From assembly GCA_900764725.1 (NCBI GenBank), contig CAAFPB010000107.1, positions 1-21,088 of the forward strand: DNA of 21,088 nt. The letters are read 5' to 3'. Numbering within the stretch: position 1 is the first letter of the stretch; every line of letters begins with the position of its first letter. The stretch is from an uncultured Catenibacterium sp. (GTDB lineage Bacteria > Bacillota_I > Bacilli_A > Erysipelotrichales > Coprobacillaceae). The notes below the pieces were generated by a model that saw nothing but the letters and a program-made list of their open reading frames with translations, was not told where the DNA came from and did not search any database. Below are positions 8,741-16,624 of this stretch, piece after piece. The position numbers and the translations under genes are program-made.

Positions 8741-10219
8741 ATGGGTAAGAAAACAGGATTTTTAGATTATGCACGTGAGACATCTTATGAGGTTCCTCCT
8801 ACAGAACGTATTAAGAACTTCGATGAATTCCATATCCCTCTTTCTACTAAAGAACAACAGAAACAGGGTGCAAGATGTATGGACTGTGGTATTCCATTTT
8901 GTCAGTACGGCCAGAAGATCAAAGGAATGTATTCTGGCTGTCCTTTAAATAACCTTATTCCTGAATGGAATGATTTAGTATTTAAGGGTAAATATGTACA
9001 GGCTCATAAACGTTTAAAGAAGACAAATAACTTCCCGGAATTTACTTCTAGAGTATGTCCTGCGTTATGTGAAAAAGCTTGTACATGTTCTTTAGATGGT
9101 GATGCAGTATCAGTTAAAGAGAATGAACATGCAATTATTGAATATGCATTTGAAAATCTTTTAGAAGAACCAGAACCACCAGTAAAACGTGTTGGTAAAA
9201 AGATTGCGGTTATTGGTTCAGGTCCTGCTGGTTTAGCAGCTGCAGATACACTTAATCATCGTGGTTATGATTGTGATGTATATGAACGAGAAGATCGTTT
9301 AGGTGGATTACTCATGTATGGTATTCCTAATATGAAGATTGAGAAGAACATCATTGATCGTCGTATTTATAAGATGACTGCAGAAGGTGTAAAGTTCTTT
9401 ACTAATAAAGATATTACTACTAAGAAACAGGCAAAAGAATTATTAAGCAAATATGATGCAGTTATTCTTGCAGTAGGTGCTAAGGAACCTAGAGATATTA
9501 ATGTACCTGGTAGAGAAGGTAATAATATTCTATTTGCGGTAGACTATTTAACTCAGGTCACTAAATCATTATTAAATAGTGAATTTAAGGATGGTCAGTA
9601 TCCTAATGCGAAAGGTAAGAATGTATTAGTGATCGGTGGTGGTGATACAGGAAATGACTGTGTTGGTACAGCTATTAGACATGGTGCGAAGTCTGTATTA
9701 CAGCTAGAAATGATGTCAGAACCACCACTAGTTAGAGCGGATTCTAATCCATGGCCAGAATGGCCTTTAGTCAAGAAAACTGATTATGGACAGGAAGAAA
9801 ATATTGCGGTATTTGGTGAAGATCCTCGTGTCTATAATAGTACAGTCAAAGAGTTTATTCTTGATGGTAAGGGTAATGTAAAACAGGCTGTGATTGTGAA
9901 GTTACAGACTGTAATCAAAGATGGTCGTCGTTCATTTGAACAGGTACCTGGTAGTGAAAAGACAGTTCCTTGTGATCTAGTACTTATTGCGGCAGGTTTC
10001 ATTGGTGCACAAAAACCAGTTATTAATGCATTTGGTGTAGAATTAGATGCAAGAAATACTGTCAAATGTGATGAAAATGATCATCATACTAATATTAATA
10101 AGTTATATAGTGCGGGTGATGTTCGTAGAGGTCAGTCTTTAGTCGTATGGGCTATTAGAGAAGGCCGTGACGTTGCGAAGCAGGTTGACTTTGATTTAAT
10201 GGGTTATACAGGGTTATAA
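8741..10219 (+). CDS. gltD: Glutamate synthase (NADPH) small subunit
   Basis: 492 residues, the normal size of the GOGAT beta subunit. It oxidises NADPH on FAD and passes electrons through Fe-S clusters to the FMN of GltB. Two sets of cysteines for 4Fe-4S clusters are visible: C46, C49, C54, C67 (RCMDCGIPFC then GCPL) and C106, C110, C114, C116 (CPALCEKACTC). The FAD site is GSGPAG at residues 159-164. The NADPH site is GGGDTGND at residues 299-306. The end contains the family segment NKLYSAGDVRRGQSLVVWAI that contacts FAD. Its AAGGAGG lies in the last codons of gltB and the gap is two bases, so the subunits are co-translated. A strong terminator follows. Confidence 0.97.
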   Translation: MGKKTGFLDYARETSYEVPPTERIKNFDEFHIPLSTKEQQKQGARCMDCGIPFCQYGQKIKGMYSGCPLNNLIPEWNDLVFKGKYVQAHKRLKKTNNFPEFTSRVCPALCEKACTCSLDGDAVSVKENEHAIIEYAFENLLEEPEPPVKRVGKKIAVIGSGPAGLAAADTLNHRGYDCDVYEREDRLGGLLMYGIPNMKIEKNIIDRRIYKMTAEGVKFFTNKDITTKKQAKELLSKYDAVILAVGAKEPRDINVPGREGNNILFAVDYLTQVTKSLLNSEFKDGQYPNAKGKNVLVIGGGDTGNDCVGTAIRHGAKSVLQLEMMSEPPLVRADSNPWPEWPLVKKTDYGQEENIAVFGEDPRVYNSTVKEFILDGKGNVKQAVIVKLQTVIKDGRRSFEQVPGSEKTVPCDLVLIAAGFIGAQKPVINAFGVELDARNTVKCDENDHHTNINKLYSAGDVRRGQSLVVWAIREGRDVAKQVDFDLMGYTGL

Positions 10220-10223
10220 GATA

Positions 10224-10256
10224 AGGTTGCGACAATGATTGTTGCAACCTCTTTTT
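10224..10256 (+). terminator. Terminator of the gltBD operon
   Basis: AGGTTGCGACAAT pairs with ATTGTTGCAACCT (10224-10250) around a single central G, with one G-T wobble in the stem, followed by CTTTTT. This is one of the strongest hairpins in the window. Confidence 0.92.
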
Positions 10257-10287
10257 ATATGTTAGAATAAATACAGGAGGTACAGCT

Positions 10288-12858
10288 ATGGATCAACTCA
10301 ATTTCATATTTACTAAAAATGGTTTTCATATTGATGAAGTGAAAGATTCAGCATGGGCTGAACTATTTAAAAATAATAAGTATGCGGCTCTTTATGAGTT
10401 AGGCTTTAAGAATAATTTAAAAGGATTAACACCAAGCGCTTTTTACTTATATCAAGTATCACAGAAGTTTATTGAAGTATTAAGTCGTAGTCCTGAATTA
10501 GAAGTTGCAAGAGAAGAAACAATCATAGAATTATCTAGCGATGATTTAGACTATCTTATGTCCATGATTCCATTTGCGATTGGTACAGAATATATCAATG
10601 AGAGATGGATTAAAAATATAATTAAACATTTAAATGAACAGTTTAAGAAAGATATGACAGCCTATAAAGGGACTGCCCAGATGTATCTTCAGGAAAAGTC
10701 TCAAGATTTAAAGGCTGCGAAAAGAATCTATTTTCATCTAGTAGAGAATGAAGAAGATACTGACTTTCCTTTCGCATTTCTTGCCACATATGCGACAAAA
10801 GATGTAGAAAATAGAATTGTGCATATGCCTTTAAAACATGCACTTATTGAATATAAGAATGATCAGAAACAATTATTAGATTTATTATCATGCCTTAATG
10901 ATGTGGCCCAGAAAATAGGTTTAATTGCGCAGTTCATGAAAACAGGAGATTTATTTCATCCTATCCGATTAACAAGTAAAGAAGCTTATGCTTTACTTAA
11001 AAGTGTTCCAGATATTGAAGCATCTGGTATTAAGTGTAGAGTACCAAACTGGTGGAAGAAGAAGTATTCTTCAGTTAAGATCAATGTAAATATTGGAGAA
11101 AAGAAACCTTCTCTATTAGGGTTTGAATCTATATTATCAGCACAGCCTTCTCTTATTGTGAATGGACATGCTTTGACTAGAAAAGAAATCAATGAATTAT
11201 TAAAGATGGAAGAAGGTCTTGGCTGGTTAAAGGGTCAATGGGTAGAAATCAATCATAATAAACTCCAACAGCTTCTTGAACAGATGGAAAAATATGATGG
11301 TACAATCACTTTAAAAGAAGCTCTTACTAAAACATATATATCTGACGAAGATGATATAGATGTTGATTTAGGTGTACAGATATCTAATGGTAAATGGTTA
11401 AGAGAGACTCTAGGACAGTTAAAGAATCCATCAAAGATTAGAAACAAGGCAAAACCTAAGTATTTAAAAGCAACACTTCGTCCTTATCAGAAGAATGGCT
11501 ATAATTGGTTGAATCAAATGAATGATTTAGGTTTTGGGGCCTGTCTTGCGGATGATATGGGATTAGGTAAGACAATACAGGTTATTTCTTTTTTAGAGAA
11601 GATGTATGAGAATAATAAAGAGAGTCATGTATTATTGATTGTGCCTGCATCATTACTTGGTAACTGGTCTAAGGAAATAGATAAGTTTGCGCCTCGTATG
11701 ACATATCATATACTTCATGGTAAAACAAATATTTTAGATGAAGATTGTTTTGCGACTATTACTACATATGGAATGGCTCTTCGTAATGAATATCTACAGG
11801 AACGTGTATGGGATTGTTTAATCCTAGATGAAGCACAGGCTATAAAGAATCCAGGTACAAAACAGACAAGAGCAATTAAGAAGATTCCTAGCAAGATGCG
11901 TATTGCAATGACAGGAACTCCGATTGAAAATGATTTATCTAATTTATGGTCATTGTTTGATTTCTTAAATAAAGGGTTATTAGGTAGTGCAGTAGATTTT
12001 AAGAACTATACTAAGAAGGTACAAACTTATCCTGAATATATGACTAAATTAAAGATGATGGTATCCCCTTTTATTTTAAGACGTTTAAAAACAGATAAAT
12101 CTATTATTTCTGATTTACCTGATAAGATGGAAATTACTGAACATGTAGATTTATCTAAGAGACAGATTGTCTTATATCGTAAAGAAGTAGAAAAAGCTGA
12201 AGATTTAATACTAGAATCTGATGGAATGGAACGTAGAGGTATTGTATTAGGTTTACTTACAAGACTTAAACAGATTTGTAATCATCCTGATCAGTTTATT
12301 CATGATACGAACTTCAATCCAAAAGATAGTGGTAAGTATGCGATGTTGAAAAAGTTATGTGAAACTATCTATGAGAAAAGAGAAAGAGTATTGGTATTTA
12401 CTCAATATAAGGAAATGTGTGAGCCATTATCAGACTACTTAGAATCTATATTCCATAAGAAGGGATATATTATTCATGGTGGTATTCCTGCTAAGAAACG
12501 TACAGAGATTGTAGAGAAGTTTAATAATGAAGATGAATATGTGCCTTATATAGTATTATCACTTAAAGCTGCAGGGACTGGACTTAATCTCACTGCCGCA
12601 AATCATGTCATTCATTTTGACCGCTGGTGGAATCCAGCTGTAGAAAATCAGGCAAGTGATAGAGCGTATCGTATTGGACAGACAAAAGAAGTCTTTGTGC
12701 ATAAGCTTGTTTCTAATGGGACTATTGAAGAAAAGATTGATCAGATTATTGAATCAAAACAGGAACTTGCAGAATCTATTCTTGCGACTGGGCAGGAAAA
12801 ATGGATTACTGAAATGGATACTAAAGAACTATTGGATTTATTCAGATTGGATGTGTAG
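10288..12858 (+). CDS. SNF2/Rad54-family DNA-dependent ATPase (helicase-like)
   Basis: 856 residues. The first 390 or so are a poorly conserved bacterial SNF2-associated region without a SWIM motif. The C-terminal half has all SF2 motifs. Motif I is DDMGLGKT (422-429), motif II DEAQ (514-517), motif III TGTP (542-545), motif V AAGTGLNLT (from 761) and motif VI DRAYRIGQ (ending at 798). SNF2 proteins use ATP to translocate on DNA and remodel protein-DNA complexes; in bacteria related HepA/RapA proteins act on RNA polymerase. The partner is the SWIM zinc-finger gene starting three bases after the stop, an arrangement I recall from B. subtilis ywqA/ywqB. A possible promoter, TTGCAA (10242) and TAGAAT (10263), overlaps the gltBD terminator but has a short 15-base spacer. 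AGGAGG precedes the ATG. Cellular role unknown. Confidence 0.9.
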   Translation: MDQLNFIFTKNGFHIDEVKDSAWAELFKNNKYAALYELGFKNNLKGLTPSAFYLYQVSQKFIEVLSRSPELEVAREETIIELSSDDLDYLMSMIPFAIGTEYINERWIKNIIKHLNEQFKKDMTAYKGTAQMYLQEKSQDLKAAKRIYFHLVENEEDTDFPFAFLATYATKDVENRIVHMPLKHALIEYKNDQKQLLDLLSCLNDVAQKIGLIAQFMKTGDLFHPIRLTSKEAYALLKSVPDIEASGIKCRVPNWWKKKYSSVKINVNIGEKKPSLLGFESILSAQPSLIVNGHALTRKEINELLKMEEGLGWLKGQWVEINHNKLQQLLEQMEKYDGTITLKEALTKTYISDEDDIDVDLGVQISNGKWLRETLGQLKNPSKIRNKAKPKYLKATLRPYQKNGYNWLNQMNDLGFGACLADDMGLGKTIQVISFLEKMYENNKESHVLLIVPASLLGNWSKEIDKFAPRMTYHILHGKTNILDEDCFATITTYGMALRNEYLQERVWDCLILDEAQAIKNPGTKQTRAIKKIPSKMRIAMTGTPIENDLSNLWSLFDFLNKGLLGSAVDFKNYTKKVQTYPEYMTKLKMMVSPFILRRLKTDKSIISDLPDKMEITEHVDLSKRQIVLYRKEVEKAEDLILESDGMERRGIVLGLLTRLKQICNHPDQFIHDTNFNPKDSGKYAMLKKLCETIYEKRERVLVFTQYKEMCEPLSDYLESIFHKKGYIIHGGIPAKKRTEIVEKFNNEDEYVPYIVLSLKAAGTGLNLTAANHVIHFDRWWNPAVENQASDRAYRIGQTKEVFVHKLVSNGTIEEKIDQIIESKQELAESILATGQEKWITEMDTKELLDLFRLDV

Positions 12859-12861
12859 TAT

Positions 12862-13593
12862 ATGGGAAGATATTGGAAAACAAGTATGCAATATTCACAG
12901 ATTAGTGTGGGAGAACTACAGAGAAAAGCCCAACAGAGTGTGAATAATGCGAAAAGTAAAGGAAAAGAATTACACCCAATAGTGATTGAGGGTAGACAAA
13001 TCGCAAAGAGCTGGTGGGGTATTGCCTGGTGTCAAAATATTGAACAGTATGCTGATTATTCTAGTAGACTTGCAAGAGGAAAGAGATATGTAAGAACAGG
13101 TGCCGTTATTGATTTACAGATTGTAAAGGGTAAAGTTAAGGCGCGTGTACAAGGTACTAGAAGAGCACCTTATAAAGTAGAAATTAATATCAGCCCACTT
13201 AAAGAAGATGTATGTGAAGAGATTATAGATAAATGCAGTTCACAGATTCAAAATCTACAGCAGCTTCTCAATGGTGAATTCCCAGAAGATTTAAAAGATG
13301 TATTCTTATCAGATCATGGTTTATTCCCTTCTCAAAGAGAAATTAGTTTTAATTGCAGCTGTCCTGACTGGGCTATTATGTGTAAACATGTGGCTGCAGT
13401 ACTTTATGGGATAGGTGCTAAATTAGATGAGAACCCATTCTTATTTTTTGAACTGAGAGGTATTGATGTCAACAAGCTTGTAGATGTGACTATTAAGGAT
13501 CATGTAGATACTTTATTAAAGCATGCAGATATGCCTGTGACAGATAGAGTCATGGATGAATCATGTATTGAAACATTGTTTGGAATCAAGTAA
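12862..13593 (+). CDS. SWIM zinc-finger protein, partner of the SNF2 ATPase
   Basis: 243 residues. The SWIM motif is FNCSCPDWAIMCKH with zinc ligands C165, C167, C174 and H176 (CxCx6CxH), a small zinc fold proposed to bind DNA or protein. The N-terminus (GKELHPIVIEGRQIAKSWWG) is the conserved start of this bacterial family, with a tryptophan-rich SWWGIAWC segment at about residues 50-57. No catalytic domain is visible. The start lies three bases after the SNF2 stop, with only a weak ribosome binding site, so translation is probably coupled and the two products likely act together. In some bacteria SWIM and SNF2 domains are joined in one chain, which supports a functional link. The molecular task of the pair is not established. 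Confidence 0.88.
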   Translation: MGRYWKTSMQYSQISVGELQRKAQQSVNNAKSKGKELHPIVIEGRQIAKSWWGIAWCQNIEQYADYSSRLARGKRYVRTGAVIDLQIVKGKVKARVQGTRRAPYKVEINISPLKEDVCEEIIDKCSSQIQNLQQLLNGEFPEDLKDVFLSDHGLFPSQREISFNCSCPDWAIMCKHVAAVLYGIGAKLDENPFLFFELRGIDVNKLVDVTIKDHVDTLLKHADMPVTDRVMDESCIETLFGIK

Positions 13594-13599
13594 GTACTC

Positions 13600-13627
13600 A
13601 AAAAGGTTATTCGACGAATAACCTTTT
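13600..13627. terminator. Bidirectional terminator between the SWIM gene and the esterase gene
   Basis: AAAAGGTTATTCG (13601-13613) and CGAATAACCTTTT (13615-13627) form a near-perfect palindrome. Convergent genes end on both sides, and the esterase stop (TAA on the minus strand, 13628-13626) lies in the last arm. The T run is longer on the minus strand. Confidence 0.85.
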
Positions 13628-14492
13628 AATATGCTTTGAAGAATTCACATTCTTCATCATTACATTGTGTTGCTTCCTTAAGTCTCATATTACAATGGAA
13701 GACATGATTGAGTGGTTTATCACCTACATAGTATTTATATATATGAGAGACATTATGATGAGTCAGGACCTGACTCATTGTAAGAGCATCTTCTATTAAG
13801 AAATCCCCTTCTGCAGTCATCACAAAACATGGTGGGAATTCTGAAGTAATATATTGTTTTGGATCGATTTCTTTAAATTCTTCTTCTGTACCACCAAGAG
13901 GCATATATTCTTTAATGAGTGCTCCTGTGAGTTCTGATTCTGATGTGATGTTGTAAGCACCACAATTTAATGCGAGTGCACTGAAATGAAAGCCAACTGG
14001 CGCTTTAAAGTCATATGTAGAAGCATATTCCTTATTTGTAAGAATAGATGCATAGAGCGTTAATAAATGTGCTCCTGCAGAATCTCCTACACCATATATA
14101 TGTTCTATATCTAAAAAGTAATCCTTCGCATGATCCATAATCCAATGTGCGACTTGGTTCATATCTTCAAGAGGTGCTGGATGTTTAAATTCTGGTGCAA
14201 GACGATAAGTAAAGTTAATTACCGCAAAACCTCTTTCTGCAAGACTCATGCAGTAATATTGATATCTTTCCTTATCTCCATAAACCCAGCCTCCACCATG
14301 AAAGCTGATAATAATAGGAAGTTTCACTTTTTCTTCTTTAGGAATATAAAGATCCATCGTATTCCATTCTGGATCATCACCATAAAGAATATTATCAAAT
14401 CGTTGAACTGTATCAGGTGTAGTCAAACCTGCATCTCTGATATCGTCCCCTTCTTTGAATTGTTTTCTAATTGTATCAGTAAGTATCGACAT
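13626..14492 (-). CDS. Alpha/beta hydrolase, hormone-sensitive-lipase (acetyl esterase) family
   Basis: 288 residues, typical for bacterial HSL-type carboxylesterases acting on short-chain acyl or acetyl esters, for example those released from acetylated sugars. The oxyanion-hole motif HGGGW is at residues 65-69. The nucleophile elbow GDSAG has S138. The likely acid is D230 in AEGDFL and the base is H263 in LNHVFH, giving a complete triad. No signal peptide is seen, so the enzyme is cytoplasmic. The start has GGGAGG seven bases upstream. The gene is divergent from a MerR regulator and shares with it an 87-base intergenic region holding a palindrome, so control by that regulator is plausible. 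Specific substrate unknown. Confidence 0.9.
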   Translation of the reverse strand: MSILTDTIRKQFKEGDDIRDAGLTTPDTVQRFDNILYGDDPEWNTMDLYIPKEEKVKLPIIISFHGGGWVYGDKERYQYYCMSLAERGFAVINFTYRLAPEFKHPAPLEDMNQVAHWIMDHAKDYFLDIEHIYGVGDSAGAHLLTLYASILTNKEYASTYDFKAPVGFHFSALALNCGAYNITSESELTGALIKEYMPLGGTEEEFKEIDPKQYITSEFPPCFVMTAEGDFLIEDALTMSQVLTHHNVSHIYKYYVGDKPLNHVFHCNMRLKEATQCNDEECEFFKAY

Positions 14493-14514
14493 ACCTCAAC
14501 CTCCCTTTTCTCCC

Positions 14515-14560
14515 ATTCTAACATTTTTCTTACAAGTTAGTCTTGTAAAAATGGTAGAAT
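14515..14560. promoter_or_regulatory. Nested inverted-repeat operator/promoter between the esterase and merR-type genes
   Basis: The core is TTACAAG-N5-CTTGTAA (14530-14548), a perfect 7-base inverted repeat. It is flanked by an outer inverted pair: AAAATGGTAGAAT on the plus strand (14548-14560) and AAAATGTTAGAAT on the minus strand (14527-14515), 12 of 13 identical. For the plus strand, TTACAA and TAGAAT are 19 bases apart, the long spacer used by MerR-controlled promoters. The minus-strand -10-like TAGAAT has no good -35 at normal distance. Confidence 0.6.
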
Positions 14561-14579
14561 TATAGAAAGAGGTGATAGT

Positions 14580-15437
14580 ATGCATGCAGGTTTAATTTCT
14601 ATAGGAAAGATGGCAAAGATTAATCATGTGAGTATTAATACACTCCGTTTATATGATAAATGGGGTTTATTGACACCTATCTATATTGATGAAGATACAG
14701 GATATCGTTATTATGATATGAAGCAGAATGCGAAACTTGATCTGATTGGATACATGAAAGAGTTAGGAATGAATTTGAAGGAAATCAAGGAATTATTAGA
14801 TAAAGAGGATCCTACTCTTATAGAAGCCATACTGATTAAGAAACAGCGTTCTATAGAAAAAGCGATGGATGATATACTTCGTAAAAGAGATGCGATTAAA
14901 CGTACTATCTATTCTCTTGAAAGATATCGTAAATCCCCTACACCTGGTACTTTGACGACTGAATATATTGATGAACGTCATATCTATGCTAAACGAGTCA
15001 ATAAGAACTTCTATGATTATGATCAAGATGGGTATGAAGTGATACTCAAAGAATTCAAGGATCAATTATTAGAAGAACATCTTCCTCAAGTGTATTATTG
15101 TAATGTAGGAACATTTCTTAAGAGAAAAAGATTCCTGAAACAGGAGTTTATTACGCATGATATCTTTATATTTGTGGATGAACACTTCCCTAAAAAGGAC
15201 TCTGTTCAGACATTGGAAAGTGGAATGTATGCTTGTATCTACATGGATGACTTCAATAATGAAAAAGAGTATGCAGGAAGATTACTGCAGTATTGTATAG
15301 ATAATAATTACGAAGTCATTGGTGATTATATATGTGAAGTACTCATAGAACTCACATTCTTTAGAGATAATGAACGTTCTATGTATCTAAGATTACAAGT
15401 CCCAATTGCCTACAAAAAGGTTGACCCTCATCAATGA
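14580..15437 (+). CDS. MerR-family transcriptional regulator with a C-terminal effector-binding domain (BmrR-like)
   Basis: 285 residues. The N-terminus is the MerR winged helix (ISIGKMAKINHVSINTLRLY, then DEDTGYRYYD) at residues 7-45 and beyond. A long helix follows (about 78-112, rich in K, R, E and I) for the dimer coiled coil. The remaining 165 residues resemble the GyrI-like ligand-binding domain of BmrR relatives, which sense organic compounds. MerR regulators untwist promoters with 19-20 base spacers; such a spacer is present just upstream. The start has AGAGGTGA five bases before the ATG. A hairpin overlapping its stop separates it from the oxidoreductase gene 34 bases downstream. Likely targets are itself, the divergent esterase and perhaps the oxidoreductase. 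The inducer is unknown. Confidence 0.87.
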   Translation: MHAGLISIGKMAKINHVSINTLRLYDKWGLLTPIYIDEDTGYRYYDMKQNAKLDLIGYMKELGMNLKEIKELLDKEDPTLIEAILIKKQRSIEKAMDDILRKRDAIKRTIYSLERYRKSPTPGTLTTEYIDERHIYAKRVNKNFYDYDQDGYEVILKEFKDQLLEEHLPQVYYCNVGTFLKRKRFLKQEFITHDIFIFVDEHFPKKDSVQTLESGMYACIYMDDFNNEKEYAGRLLQYCIDNNYEVIGDYICEVLIELTFFRDNERSMYLRLQVPIAYKKVDPHQ

Positions 15438-15450
15438 TGAGGGTTTATCC
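15424..15450 (+). terminator. Weak terminator or attenuator after the merR-type gene
   Basis: ACCCTCATCA (15424-15433), one base, TGATGAGGGT (15435-15444): a strong stem that includes the stop codon. The downstream T tract is poor (TTATCCTTT), so partial readthrough into the next gene is likely. Confidence 0.55.
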
Positions 15451-15471
15451 TTTAGGTAGGAGGTAATTCTT

Positions 15472-16497
15472 ATGGAAAAGATTAAAGTTGTACAATATGG
15501 ATGTGGTAAGATGAGTAAATACATCTTACGTTATCTTTATGAAAAAGGTGCGCAGATTGTAGGAGCCATCGATAATAATCCTGCAATTGTGGGCATGGAT
15601 GTAGGTGATTATGCAGAACTAGGTATTAAGACTGGTGTAAAGATCTGCAGTGATGCAGATGAAGTATTGGATAATTGTGATGCAGATGTTGCAGTTGTGA
15701 CGTTATTCTCACTAGTAAGTGATTGTTTTGATCATTTTGAAAAGTGCTTAAGTAGAGGTATTAATGTCATTACTACTTGTGAAGAAGCAACAGATGCATG
15801 GACAACTGATCCAGTGAGAATGAATAAGTTAGATGTTCTTGCGAAAGAAACAGGATGTACATTTGTAGGTAGTGGTATGGAAGATACATTCTGGGTAAAC
15901 ATGGTTGGTTTAGTGGCTGGTTCTTGTCATACTATTACTAAGATTGAAGGGGCAGTAAGTTACAATGTGGAAGAATATGGTTTAGCCCTTGCGAAAGCAC
16001 ATGGTGTAGGTTTAACACCTGAAGAATTTGAAGCAACTATTGCTCATCCTGAAGAAATTGAACCATCTTATGTATGGAACTCTAACGAAGCTCTTGCATC
16101 TCGTATGGGATGGACTATTAAGTCCCAGACACAAAAGTGTGTGCCTTATTTCCATGAAACTGATTTGTATTCTGAAACAATGGGTGAAACAATTCCAAAA
16201 GGAAATTGTATTGGTATGGCTGCAGTTGTAACGACTGAAACATTCCAGGGTCCTATTATTGAAACACAGTGTATTGGTAAAGTATATGGTCCTGATGATG
16301 GTGATATGTGCGATTGGAAGATCACTGGTGAACCAGATACAGAATTCCATGTAGTTAAACCTGCAACAGTAGAACATACATGTGCCACTATAGTAAATAG
16401 AATTCCTAGCTTACTTAGAGCACCTGCTGGAGTTGTCACTGTTGATCAGTTAGATACACTAGAATACTTAACATACCCTATGGATTATCACTTATAA
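15472..16497 (+). CDS. NAD(P)-dependent oxidoreductase, 2,4-diaminopentanoate dehydrogenase / DapB-like family
   Basis: 341 residues. The N-terminal Rossmann domain has GCGKMS at residues 10-15 and D34 after the second strand (GAIDNNP), which favours NAD. The segment [17 protein letters not shown] and the later GSGMEDTFW fit the dihydrodipicolinate-reductase-like family that includes 2,4-diaminopentanoate dehydrogenase (Ord) of ornithine fermentation. The companion genes of that pathway are not in the window, so the substrate may differ. AGGAGG lies eight bases before the ATG. No promoter is evident in the 34 bases after the MerR-type gene, so it is probably read through from that gene or from a promoter inside it. 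A good terminator follows. Fold call firm, reaction uncertain. Confidence 0.75.
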   Translation: MEKIKVVQYGCGKMSKYILRYLYEKGAQIVGAIDNNPAIVGMDVGDYAELGIKTGVKICSDADEVLDNCDADVAVVTLFSLVSDCFDHFEKCLSRGINVITTCEEATDAWTTDPVRMNKLDVLAKETGCTFVGSGMEDTFWVNMVGLVAGSCHTITKIEGAVSYNVEEYGLALAKAHGVGLTPEEFEATIAHPEEIEPSYVWNSNEALASRMGWTIKSQTQKCVPYFHETDLYSETMGETIPKGNCIGMAAVVTTETFQGPIIETQCIGKVYGPDDGDMCDWKITGEPDTEFHVVKPATVEHTCATIVNRIPSLLRAPAGVVTVDQLDTLEYLTYPMDYHL

Positions 16498-16505
16498 TCA
16501 TCACG

Positions 16506-16531
16506 AACTCTCCCTTTAGTGGAGAGTTTTT
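16506..16531 (+). terminator. Terminator of the oxidoreductase gene
   Basis: AACTCTCC (16506-16513), loop CTTTAGT, GGAGAGTT (16521-16528), T run to 16531. Confidence 0.9.
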
Positions 16532-16624
16532 GTATGTGAAATTCCAAACAAATAGTCCAAAATGTTAGATGAAATTTTCTTCTAATTATCATATGATTAA
16601 AGTAGATAAATTGGAGGGTAACAT

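Noticed and set aside
10288..13593. DISARM-like or other defence system containing a SNF2 helicase
   Set aside because: No methyltransferase, DUF1998, phospholipase D or nuclease gene is nearby; the SWIM partner fits the widespread housekeeping-type pair instead.
14130..14540. Plus-strand open frame of 136 codons opposite the esterase gene
   Set aside because: It is antisense to a complete esterase, has no family resemblance and runs into the divergent promoter region.
16012..16439. Two minus-strand open frames opposite the oxidoreductase gene
   Set aside because: Both are antisense shadows of a conserved protein, with low-complexity composition and no ribosome binding sites.
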